Below, piece by piece: positions 50,286-59,917 of a DNA stretch of 64,000 bases. The first letter of the stretch is position 1. Every line of letters begins with the position of its first letter. A model generated the notes under the pieces. That model did no database searches. It was given only the letters and a program-made list of their open reading frames with translations, and was not told where the DNA came from. Where the stretch lies: positions 1 to 64,000 of the forward strand of contig NRSV01000005.1 in NCBI GenBank assembly GCA_002286855.1, given 5' to 3'. A program made the position numbers and the translations under genes. This DNA is from Bipolaris cookei (Eukaryota > Ascomycota > Dothideomycetes > Pleosporales > Pleosporaceae).

Positions 50286-50833
50286 CCTGCCTTCCCACCT
50301 GTTCTTTGCAAACCAGCTCTCGTAAGTTTTTCTTCTCTTACCCCTTACTGTTGCTTTTTTGCCAGCAAGTGCTAATGATGCGTCTAGTTTGCCTTTTGGC
50401 TTAGATCAAGTGTAGTAGTATGGCAGCCTCCCATATTGAGTTTGGCTTTTCCAGTTAACGAAAACTAGTCTGTTCTTTTCAGGTATGCAGTTCACACTCC
50501 CATATCCTATACTCCATATTTCGTTTTCCAGATCTCGCATCTCAAGCTCCCATCTCATCTCGCACATGAACTAACCATCGCAGTTTAATCTCTGAAACGT
50601 GACTACGGTCACATTCAAGATTATTCTTATTTTTGTAAACAGTGGACGGCTCCCTAGGCTTGCTTATAGTCGTCCTCACAGTGTCGTCCGTATCGCACTA
50701 CCTCGGACTGACGCGAACTTTTTCATCAAGTCTTCTGGATAGCTCCTGTTGCTTGAGGAAGAAGATAGTCGCGATCGTAAATTTTCAATACCAGTAACAA
50801 TACGCTCAACAATACGCAACAATACACTCAACA

Positions 50834-51028
50834 ATGTGTATCCCTGGTCCTTCCCCTATCTCCTGCATGGGCTGCGCCTCACGACACGTCAGCTCAATAT
50901 ACGTGTCAACGAATGATTGGCATATGCGTTTATCCGTAGTCCCGCTTGTATCATCTCGAACCATATCCACACGCATTGACAGTGATATCCAATATCGCAG
51001 TGGAGATGAGTCGATTATCTCCAATTAG
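50834..51028 (+). CDS. Possible small ORF in a putative spliced transcript
   Basis: A 64-residue ATG-initiated frame (MCIPGPSPISCMGC...) lies about 550 bp downstream of the TATA/CRE promoter-like cluster. It has three cysteines near its start and no recognised domain. It could be the coding part of the transcript predicted there, or chance. Confidence 0.2.
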   Translation: MCIPGPSPISCMGCASRHVSSIYVSTNDWHMRLSVVPLVSSRTISTRIDSDIQYRSGDESIISN

Positions 51029-51826
51029 ATGAGACGTAGAAGCGCCAGGTTTGCCTCTTATCTCGGTTAGCTCTTGGCGAAGCGTTTTATTGGCCATATC
51101 GCCGTAACACGATACTTTTATGCTCCCGCATTGCCGAAGACACAGTCAGTGCGGCGCTTGCAATCAATGAATGCGCCGTAGTTACAATATTGGAATTCCA
51201 TTTTCGTGTCCAACAGCAGTAAAAGAGGGACGGGGGCGTAAAGACTAACGTTTGCGGTTAGTTATGCTGTTGGTGGCGCTACGCATTCATCTATTCTTGT
51301 GGCTCTACGCACCGGTTGATTGGTTTGCGTCGCTGTGCAATGAGGGCATAGACCTGATCTTGCGCAGCGCTCTGTATGTGATGCGATATAGTTCCTCGCA
51401 GATCATGCTATGCACAGCACCTACCCTTGTCCTCGTCTGCCACTGCAACTGCTCTGATAGGCTAGTACCTAGCATACCCACATGCGTGAGTGGAGTTCTG
51501 CAGTTTACCTATACGCTACGCTCGAGGGAACGTTGCGGCGCAAGGATTGCTTATAGCGAATCAGAACTGTGTCTCTGGCACTGCCATTGCGTTTTCGACA
51601 TGTCAGTGCCAGCGCTGCGCTGCCTATTTGCTGCTCATGTAGGCCTGGCCTAGTTTCAGCCTGATGCGCCTTGCACGTCTCCAGAATGGACATCATTTCC
51701 GACTGCGTTATGTGTATGCTCGTCAGCAGTCGTATATATACTCGTAGCAGAGAAAGTAATTAGAGAGATGTGCACCAGTAACGCCTACAAGTTGCAACTC
51801 ATACTCACGCTCGTACCCCACGAAAC

Positions 51827-54800
51827 ATGTCCGCCATAGTTACCGAGGAAGCCTTCGTCGAAGTCCTTCGCACTCAGGTGCAGCAGATAACGAGCCTGTT
51901 ATCAGATATCGACCACCAACTGAACGCTTTAGAGGAGTCTTCATCAACGACAAAAAAGCAAGTAGAGAGACGCCAACTCCGCTCCGGACCAAAATCTGGG
52001 AAGCAACAGCGGCTATATCAGTTAGCTAATCAGATTGAGAGATCTAAGTCTCAGACCCACGCCATCTTTGAACAACTTCTCGATAGAGTAAGGGCCTTCT
52101 CGAACACAGATTTAACATCATTGAAAGCTCAAAATATTCCGAAAGAGGCCGTAGCACAGAATTCTACGTGCTTTGGCAATCAAATCGATCAGATTGAACA
52201 AGCCAACATTAAGTTGATCACGAGCGGCGCTACGGTCAAAGACAAATCGACAGCCTCCAGCAAAATAAGCGCAAGCACTATCGCCTCGATAAATGTGGTA
52301 CCGACGAGTCCTCAGGAGCCTCTACATGGGCACGTTTTACCCATCTTGCCACATGATCCACCCAACGAGCAGGCACTCAACGAGCAGGCACCCGACGAGC
52401 AGGCACCCAACGAGCAGACACCAGCTCCACGATATCCATGTCAACACTCACAGCTTTTCGAGAACATGGCTTCAACTATACAGAAGGCACAAACCGACCT
52501 TGAACACAGCAAGGTTGCTGAACGTGGCTACCTCATACTAGAGTCTAGCCCCCTTGACGAAGACTTATCTGAATTTTGGCATGGATGTGAAGCGGCGCCC
52601 CATGACAAGAACATGGTACAGGGATTCATTCTTCGGCCCCATGATTCTGGTTACCTAGAAGTTTTAGTGGATCCATCAGCTTCCATCAATCTCACCACTA
52701 TTCCCTCATTTGAAGAAACATCACAGCCACCACAAGACCCAGAACAAGACTTTCAGAATTGGATCGAGCAGCCCCAACAATATGGTAAATATTTAATCTG
52801 CGATCCACTCAAGGAACACAAAGTCAACAAGATCCTCGATGCAGGATCACTTAACCTGAGACCTCAAATACCTGGAGTTAATTCAGCTTACTGGTACGTA
52901 AGCTTTGATGCTGACACCCCGGCCCCAATGCACATGGAAGATGCCAATACGGGATCTGCAAACCTGTTGCTTGCAGGGGCAGACAAGCATTGGCTTATCA
53001 TCCATCGCAGTAGCGCCTCAGAGTTTGAAGATTGTGTCAAAAAAGAGCTTTCTGGAGGTGATTGTTCGCAGTTCGTTCGCCACCAAGACTTCATTCCTGG
53101 TCCGCTGTGGTTAAAGAAAAGAGGTATTGCGTTCGAGATTGTTGTTCAGAAACCAGGAGACATCATGTGCACGCTCCCTGGGCGCACGTACCACGCTGTC
53201 CGAAATACGGGCAAGAATTTTGCCGTTGCCATAAATTACGAATTCGAGGATGCACCCGATCAGCCGTTGGAGTACCGATGGTGCTCTAAAGGCAGAACTA
53301 AATGCGGTTCTACAGCCCTTACCATGAAAGACTTCCAAAGGTCCCCTATGGTATCATCCGATACTTCTTCATCTATCGATACAATTGTTATTCTACAAGA
53401 AGAATTGAAAGATGGACTAATGGAAAAAAACCACCTGGAGATGTCAATTGAATCTACCTCGCAGGAATTTATCAAGCAATGTTCAAATCCGGAGTGGTTT
53501 GGATATAAGAGCAAACAGGAATTGCAGACGGATCTTGCTTTGTTCAACCCTGGACGTCAGTTGAACGACACTGTCCTTCGTCAACTTCTCGAATTGATAT
53601 CCCTCCCACACGGTTACGTTGTCGTTGAGTCTCTTGGACTAGACCTTTCGAGACTATCCACGGAACATATACGCAACGACGATGTCAAGGGACTCGTTTT
53701 CCCGTTTCATGTGAACAAATCGGATCCTTCGAGCACCGCTGATCGTGATCATTGGGCGATGGGCATCCTCGATCTAGGAAGGAAGTTGTTCACTACTTAC
53801 GATTTACCAGAAGACCTGTCTCTGGAATACAAATTCTCTTTGGAATGCGCGTTACAAGAAGAAAGTTCAACCCATTCTGTTTTAGAGCTGAATGTTCAAC
53901 CTGTAAGTCTTCTATCCTTTTGCTCAATAGTTTAATAAGTTATTTGCATAATCGACTAACACTTATTTTTAGCTACCACCAAATCCAGATGGGCAATCCT
54001 GTGGCTTTTGCTGTTGCCTTGCGCTAGAGTGTTACCTTGATGGTATTAACCACAATGAGAAGACACGCGAGACCCTTCGATTCCGTTATCTCTCAAAGTT
54101 GGTACAGCATTACGAAACTTCTGCCCGTCTTAGCAAGGTCCTTCCATATTCGCAACCAATGAAAGTAACAGCAGCGTTAAGCTTGATTGAGCTACCTCAA
54201 ATCGACACTGGACCTCCTACGCACAGTCATGAATTCTCAAGCGAGTGTTTGGATGACGTAGAGATGGAAGAGACCTCTAGAAATACCCTTAGAGAAGCAC
54301 TTGCATCTACGGAGACATCAATCGATTTGGAACGCAAGGCTCGGCTGGCGCAAATGATCATGCAATGCTCCTCTAATGATTTCCCTAGGATCAATGACTG
54401 GAAATTATCTGTTGCCGAAAATACTAACCTGGCTGCTCAGAATTCTGTACGGACAATCCCTATGGTAATGGAAGAAATTTCACGAAGCAAAGAAGCCTTC
54501 TCCGCTCCAACTCTGCATCAACGCCGGCTACTAATAGAGCTGGCTGTTATGTATGAAATCCAAGTTCGAAAGGAAGTCGAGCACATGCAGACAGCCCGAA
54601 AACTAAGGAGAAGGGCACAAGCAAATGGAGAAAAGGTAGAGCCTCTTTCAAATAGTGGCAAGACGGCCCAAAATAGAGTTCTAGACAGAATTATCTGGCA
54701 AAGTGCATCTGGAGATCGGATTTCTTATAAAACCCAGAAACCTGGATCCAAGGAGCGATTCCGCCTGAGGGAGCGAATAAACATCGGCCAGAATTTGTGT

Positions 54801-55237
54801 GCTATCGTACTACGACTTGGCCCAGGAGCTTTATTTGGCTTACCAGCTACCACAGTATATCCCTCAGAGATATCACTTTCCTTTGGTAAATGCTGTCACA
54901 TATCTCTTTGTCAAGCAATCGAACCTCGCGAGTAAGAACCATAACCTCTATACCGTTCGCTATGCTGATATCCTCTAGTTATCATACTATGTCGGCATTC
55001 GATGTGAAGTTCTTTCTTGATTGGTTCGATAGATTGAACCCAGCATTTCTACGAAACTCAAAAACGCTCGATTTCCAGTATTTGCTCCCTCAGTACAAAG
55101 ACCTAGTTGTTAAGGAGTACTCTATAGAGCATCAAAATTGTAGCTCATTGATGAAGAGAAAGCTGAGGCCTCTTAAATGTTCTGAGTCACGCCCAAGGGC
55201 AGAAAAGAAGCCAAGGAACTTGACTGATAGCTCTTGA
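51827..55237 (+). CDS. JmjC dioxygenase - Ulp1/C48 protease fusion protein
   Basis: Exons are 51827-53902, 53973-54931 and 54979-55237, giving 1097 residues. Introns of 70 and 47 nt have GTAAGT/GTAAGA donors. An N-terminal helical region (1-110) and a NEQxP repeat (about 180-200) precede a JmjC domain at about 345-475. Iron ligands are His369, Glu371 (HMED) and His456 (TYHAV). Asn379 and Lys387 lie at +10 and +18 from the first His, the spacing of 2-oxoglutarate-binding residues in KDM4A. The C-terminal half has Ulp1-like features: a QLNDTVLRQLLELI helix, His642 (HWAMGILDL), Asp659 (TTYD) and Cys702 (GQSCGF). The usual oxyanion Gln position is unclear (Gln691 or Gln700). A basic tail follows. 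Predicted: nuclear demethylase or hydroxylase plus SUMO-type isopeptidase. Substrates are unknown. Confidence 0.85.
52363..52422 (+). repeat. Coding 15-bp minisatellite, four units (NEQxP)
   Basis: Four tandem 15-bp units, CAACGAGCAGGCACC with few substitutions, encode a pentapeptide repeat of the form N/D-E-Q-A/T-P/L. The unit is a multiple of three, so copy number can change without breaking the frame. Confidence 0.9.
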
Positions 55238-55455
55238 CGTTTAATGGATTTGTGTTGTTGATTTTTAGGTTTCTAGATTTAGTAGGCGGATTATTAGAGA
55301 AGCGAACTACAGCACTACAGTCTAGAGCGCTAACTCCTATATTGTAAATGTCTCTAAGTAGTTAAAGTAAATAAAGCCTGTCTCCGTCCACGGACTTAGA
55401 ATACTCTTGGTTTCCATAGCTCTGTCGTAGGCCCTATTTCTATCTTGTAGCTACT

Positions 55456-55806
55456 ATGTCAGAGCACCAACCGACAAAGCGAGTTCGACTCGTGGAGCAC
55501 CAGCCTTCTAATGGAGGTCTATCGCAGAGCGTCTCCCAGGAGACTGCCTTTACATTCCCAAAGTCCCTTACGCTACCGATACCTTCGTCTTACAATCATG
55601 CCCTGGGCAATCTAAAGGGTAACTTCCAAGGAAAAGCCTTCCAACAACATGGAAAAAGTTGGATTACGTTGATTAGTATTGAGTATGAATTATCAATTAG
55701 GCGTAGGGGTATATCCGCTATAGATTGGACATCAAAAAAGCTCCCAGAAGTTCGTGATGACACTGCGATACTAGAGATTATCGAGAGACTGTTAAACGCA
55801 GCTTAG
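55456..55806 (+). CDS. Small protein of unknown function, basic N-terminus
   Basis: A single-exon frame of 116 residues starts at ATG 55456, about 220 bp after the JmjC-Ulp1 gene on the same strand. It begins MSEHQPTKRVRLVEHQP, which could be a nuclear signal, and ends in a helix-forming segment (AILEIIERLLNAA). I recognise no domain. Flanks are AT-rich and no competing frame overlaps it well, which favours a real gene modestly. Confidence 0.4.
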   Translation: MSEHQPTKRVRLVEHQPSNGGLSQSVSQETAFTFPKSLTLPIPSSYNHALGNLKGNFQGKAFQQHGKSWITLISIEYELSIRRRGISAIDWTSKKLPEVRDDTAILEIIERLLNAA

Positions 55807-56122
55807 TAGCAATTTGAGATCCGTGTTTAACTACTATAGTTACTATTAACTATTCACACCATTGCTACTAAATTCATATATATTTATCTAAAAAATGCAT
55901 GAAGTATGTTAATAAAAATGTTTACCAAATTCGAGAAATGAAAATTGAAGCGCTGTGCCACGTTTCTGGAAAGTGAACGCAAAAGTTCACTAAGTAGTAC
56001 ATACTCTTAAAGCTTGCTAGGCAGCATTATAATAGTTGGAGTTGAAGGCAATGGGCATAATTAAAAATATGATTACTTATCTTTTTGTTTGTATCCAGCC
56101 TTTCCGCAGATCACTATTGTGT
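55807..56122. other. AT-rich intergenic spacer
   Basis: About 316 bp of AT-rich sequence between two unrecognised genes. I see nothing specific in it. Confidence 0.45.
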
Positions 56123-56935
56123 ATGCTTCGTCCATCCGATATTACACGATTGTTATTGGCAGTCCAATGCAAAATAACTAACGCTGAGCGAGACCGATAT
56201 ATGAATATATTAGATGAGATCTTCGAGGACTCTTCCCCAATAGTAGCAATGCAGAAATCAGGTCTTAGAATTCGAATGTTTGGCGCAGATCTCGCAGCTC
56301 TTCAGGACCAGCTAATGGATCCCAATACTTGCATGAACTTCAAAGACCTTCAGCGTCCATTACACGTGTTTATTCTAGTGAATGATATCGTGGATAGTTC
56401 GGCCACACTGGTACGGGATTACCGCCCTGATGAAGAACAAGGATTTGTTCCTGACGACATGCCTTTCTCCCAACTCCAAGAAATCTTCGGCGACAATATA
56501 GCCGACCAAATATCTTCATTCTCCCCATTTGTTCTCTGCGCACCCTATCTCACTGGGTCGATGCCGAGTGCAGTACCTGGTTGGATCCCAATGTTCAACA
56601 CTCGACCTTTTATCAATGTGCGCGCATATATTTCTACCTATAACGACTGCAATGGAAGACTCCTATTGATGGACCGAACTCTTATGGGCCGCGTCTTTGG
56701 ATACAACAATTCCCAAAGCCCTTTTTTGCATATTGTCGATTCGACTGTTCCATGCTACCACTACCACCCAAAAGGGTTGTCCTTAGAGCATTTAAGAGCG
56801 GAGTTATCGTTGAATACGCTACAGGATATGTTTGCGGCAGCAATGCAGGAACCAAGAAGGCCTAACGATGACTATCTAGTGGTCAATACCTTGCATCCAC
56901 TAAATGCATCAATCACAATTAGGATAAAGCAGTGA
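56123..56935 (+). CDS. Unrecognised protein with LRPSDI N-terminus
   Basis: A single-exon frame of 270 residues begins MLRPSDITRLLLAVQCK. The frame is open further upstream to 56036, but this N-terminus, which resembles the start of F-box-like modules, suggests initiation at 56123. I recall similar multi-copy hypothetical proteins in Pleosporales, but I know no function for them. The body is mixed alpha/beta with no catalytic motif I recognise and no signal peptide. A short preceding intron cannot be ruled out. Confidence 0.6.
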   Translation: MLRPSDITRLLLAVQCKITNAERDRYMNILDEIFEDSSPIVAMQKSGLRIRMFGADLAALQDQLMDPNTCMNFKDLQRPLHVFILVNDIVDSSATLVRDYRPDEEQGFVPDDMPFSQLQEIFGDNIADQISSFSPFVLCAPYLTGSMPSAVPGWIPMFNTRPFINVRAYISTYNDCNGRLLLMDRTLMGRVFGYNNSQSPFLHIVDSTVPCYHYHPKGLSLEHLRAELSLNTLQDMFAAAMQEPRRPNDDYLVVNTLHPLNASITIRIKQ

Positions 56936-57020
56936 AGTCGATTTTGGAATGTGGTTTTTGGAAAATTATCTTGCTTAAGACGTATATAGCTGTTGCATAA
57001 TCTACAGAACATGGACAACT

Positions 57021-57821
57021 ATGCCTCTCTCTCGACTCCCAGCAGAAATAGCAAACAATATTAGTGAATATCTTTGCGTCAGTGAAATCGCCAATCTCAA
57101 TTTGGTGTCTAGACACCTTCGTGGTCTCTTTATACGATCTCTTTATGAGCGAGCGTGTTCTTACCAAACAACACCATGCACTATTTTAACAAGAAATCTC
57201 GAAAACATAACGTTCTGGTACGGAAGAAATAGCGCTACATCCGTGATTGACTGGGCTGCTGCCAATCAGCGAATGTACACTTTTCAACAATTACTTCATG
57301 TACCAGGGATCGATCTACACCAGAAGGATGTTTACGGGGTAACGCTTCTTCACCGACTATGCGCACAAAACCTTGTTTCTTATATCAGAATTCTTGTCGC
57401 TACTCTACGAAAGTTGCACATGGATCCATTTTGCTGCGATCTCTCACTCCTGACACCGCTTCATTATGCTGCTGGTCGAAACATGAAAGAGGCAGTAGCA
57501 CTGCTCATAAAAGAGGGTGCGGACGTATCAGCTAAAGATAACCATGGCAATACACCTTTACATCTTGCCGCCGTGACTGGGTCATGTGAAGTCATATCAT
57601 TGTTAGTCCAAGCGGGCGCAAACCTATTGTCAGAAGCTCGGTTTGGGTGGATTGCTATTGATCAAGCAAGCATTAGTCAAAAACACAATGCCGTAAAGTT
57701 ACTCTTATCACTAGGATCGCCATTGCCTTCTTGGGAGAAGAGGAAGTACGCACTATCGGAATTTATTCGGTTGTCGCCTTGCCCACTTGACTGCTACATC
57801 TATCATACAGCGCTTTCGTGA
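57021..57821 (+). CDS. F-box and ankyrin-repeat protein
   Basis: A single exon encodes 266 residues. Residues about 3-40 (LSRLPAEIANNISEYL, then NLNLVSRHLRGLF) match an F-box, and about 90-235 form ankyrin repeats with clear GVTLLHRLCA, LTPLHYAAGR and NTPLHLAAV signatures. F-box proteins bind Skp1 in SCF ubiquitin ligases, with the second domain usually choosing substrate. That role is inferred. An upstream ATG at 57011 in another frame overlaps the start and encodes an 18-codon uORF, which could reduce translation. The gene lies in the same orientation as the JmjC-Ulp1 gene and its neighbours. Confidence 0.78.
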   Translation: MPLSRLPAEIANNISEYLCVSEIANLNLVSRHLRGLFIRSLYERACSYQTTPCTILTRNLENITFWYGRNSATSVIDWAAANQRMYTFQQLLHVPGIDLHQKDVYGVTLLHRLCAQNLVSYIRILVATLRKLHMDPFCCDLSLLTPLHYAAGRNMKEAVALLIKEGADVSAKDNHGNTPLHLAAVTGSCEVISLLVQAGANLLSEARFGWIAIDQASISQKHNAVKLLLSLGSPLPSWEKRKYALSEFIRLSPCPLDCYIYHTALS

Positions 57822-57989
57822 ACGCAACAAAGAAAGAGGAAGAGTCGCCACTTCTTTAGAATCCGAGAATACGTTCTTGAAGAATTTGTTGGATGGTATA
57901 CAATAGATTAGTCAGATATAGTAACTCGTTTTTCATTTTTGGTTTTTCTAACCGAATTATAGCTGCCCAATTAAAGTCTGTATAAATGT

Positions 57990-58346
57990 ATGTATATATA
58001 CCGCAACGATGCACAAGCATACCTAGAGAACTATCAGCCCAAGAACATGTGTATCGTTTTCCTAGTCAGGCGCACAGGCGCACAACGACAGCCCATAGAG
58101 GATAATATCTCCTTCCGACAACAATGGGGTGTTGCACTTCGACGTCCTATCAGCAGCTTTTTCCAAAACCACAACGATCTGGAAACTAGCCAACCAAGGT
58201 CTTTGGGCCAACCGCCCCCACCATACCGCTACGAACACGCTTCAGGCAGTTCTGAAACCTCATTGAGCGAGGCAGAAACCCTGTGGCCAACACCAGTTGA
58301 GAGAAATGCTTCTCTTAACATGAATCTTATCGAGTCCGGTAGTTAA
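57990..58346 (+). CDS. Small protein with PPxY motif
   Basis: A frame of 118 residues follows the F-box/ankyrin gene on the same strand after about 170 bp. It contains a run QPPPPYRYEH (about residues 75-84) with a PPxY motif, the ligand of WW domains in Nedd4/Rsp5-type ubiquitin ligases, and a Ser/Glu-rich C-terminus. I recognise no domain. It might be a separate gene or the last exon of a longer one. Confidence 0.35.
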   Translation: MYIYRNDAQAYLENYQPKNMCIVFLVRRTGAQRQPIEDNISFRQQWGVALRRPISSFFQNHNDLETSQPRSLGQPPPPYRYEHASGSSETSLSEAETLWPTPVERNASLNMNLIESGS

Positions 58347-59917
58347 GTAGATAGAAAATATATTCAACCTATAGTTGTTTTAAACGATATTGTGCAAAAT
58401 TTTTATAAGTAGTTAGCCGTAGTCTCTTCATAGCCCCTCCGATTAGTAGTTCTAGTAACGTACGTCCACGCGTATGGACCACCCACCGTAACAAACCAAT
58501 TTAAAGGTACTTGGATTTTAGAATGAAATAAATTCCACAATCATTGTATCATGAGGCTGAACCTCTTAGGCTGCATACTTAATTACTTAACGTGCATCCA
58601 ATCGTAACGGAACAACTGCCGTGGCGGAACACCAGCAGCACTTTCTACCACAACGACACCAACAACGACCGCACTGCTTAACTACCTCTTATACCTCAAA
58701 AATACGCTGAAATGCACGGGCGAGATATGAATGCGTCTGGGACGACACCTGCACGTACCTTTCTCCAGTCTCATCCTATCAAAGGATGACCTTCACTATC
58801 GTGCGTGGTAAGGAAGACTGAGAAAATGACACATGAGAGGCTGCCCAACAGGTGCCTCACTTGGGCCACATTCAGCTAAGACATGAGCGGGGCATTACAT
58901 CACGCGGACATGACGCAATGAGTGCCTTAGTAAGCAGAACTTGTCAGATGTTCGTCTAAATCTCAAGTGCTCCGTATGCCGAAGCGCAGCGGAGCGCCTG
59001 AACGTCAAAACACGGTCCGTGCGCAGCGATTTGATCAATACGTTGCGCGATCATGGATAAGACGGTATTTGAGGTTGGTCCAAGGTCGGTGAGACACCTC
59101 AATAAATGGCTGGCCAACTATGGTCTAATGAAAGGCCGAGGAAGGCATACAAGGATATCAGAACTCGAGACGGAAGTTACGTAGAAAAACTGCTGGGAAT
59201 CTAGTGGAATTCCATTGGAAAGTTGCTGGGAAGTTTTTGGAATCCCGTGTATATCTCTTTGGCTCATACTGCCTTCAAACTTAGGTGCATCCCTAAGAGC
59301 AATCCGATTCAGAATCCAATACTCTAAGCCTGGGTAAACGTAGAGACCGATGAGCCTGCAAGCCTCATCACACCTGCAAGTATCTTCCCGCGAGAAGAAT
59401 GCCACCATTTCCTGCAGCACTTCTCAACAGGATAAGGGAGTTTTGGGCAGAGTGTGGGAATCGAAGTATAAGACTCGCAACAATTCTTCACTTTATATTT
59501 CATCTACGAATCCGCTCAAGCGTATCCTGCTCGGCTCACTCCACGTCTAAGTTCTTCATACTATACTTGATTCCTACCACTCGTCCATACCTGGCTCAAG
59601 TTCTCCTGCTACATAAAAGTCTGCAAGCATACAGATATACGCACTGTTTCTGAACGCAACTAGACCATCATACCGTCACTCTTCGACTAGCGATATTAGA
59701 GTTCTTTTTGCCCCATCAGAATCGTACCGCACTGCCGTCTTTTTCTCACTCGCAATAGCATTGCTTAAGACTCGTAGTCTCCACAAGACTTCTCAACAGG
59801 TTCTTTACTCCGCTCGAGATACTCTCCGTATCCATTCAAAGCCGGTTCGGCCCTTCTTGAACTTCGTCTTCAGAGCACATGCTGAGCTTACACAGTAATC
59901 ACACACTCTCATCCACC
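58347..59917. other. 1.6-kb intergenic region with leader of the next gene
   Basis: No recognisable gene is present. Short frames on both strands lack motifs. The last 200 bp are pyrimidine-rich and probably carry the promoter and 5' UTR of the following Ser-rich gene. Confidence 0.5.

Larger units (their letters stand above)
49410..51826. other. 2.4-kb region without a clear protein gene
   Basis: No family-like ORF is visible. The interval includes the promoter-like cluster at 50194-50285 and splice-like signals downstream (described separately). A 64-codon ATG-initiated frame lies at 50834-51028. Another frame (from ATG 51264 to 51653) is Cys-rich with a hydrophobic start but lacks other support. 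Confidence 0.5.

Noticed and set aside
51264..51653. Cys-rich 130-residue frame with a hydrophobic start, possible secreted protein
   Set aside because: The cysteines follow no known pattern, there is no intron or promoter support, and the region lacks coding features; it is only a weak candidate.
59048..59182. Roughly 44-codon frame beginning MDKTVFEVGPRS
   Set aside because: It is too short, with no family match or splice signals that would extend it.
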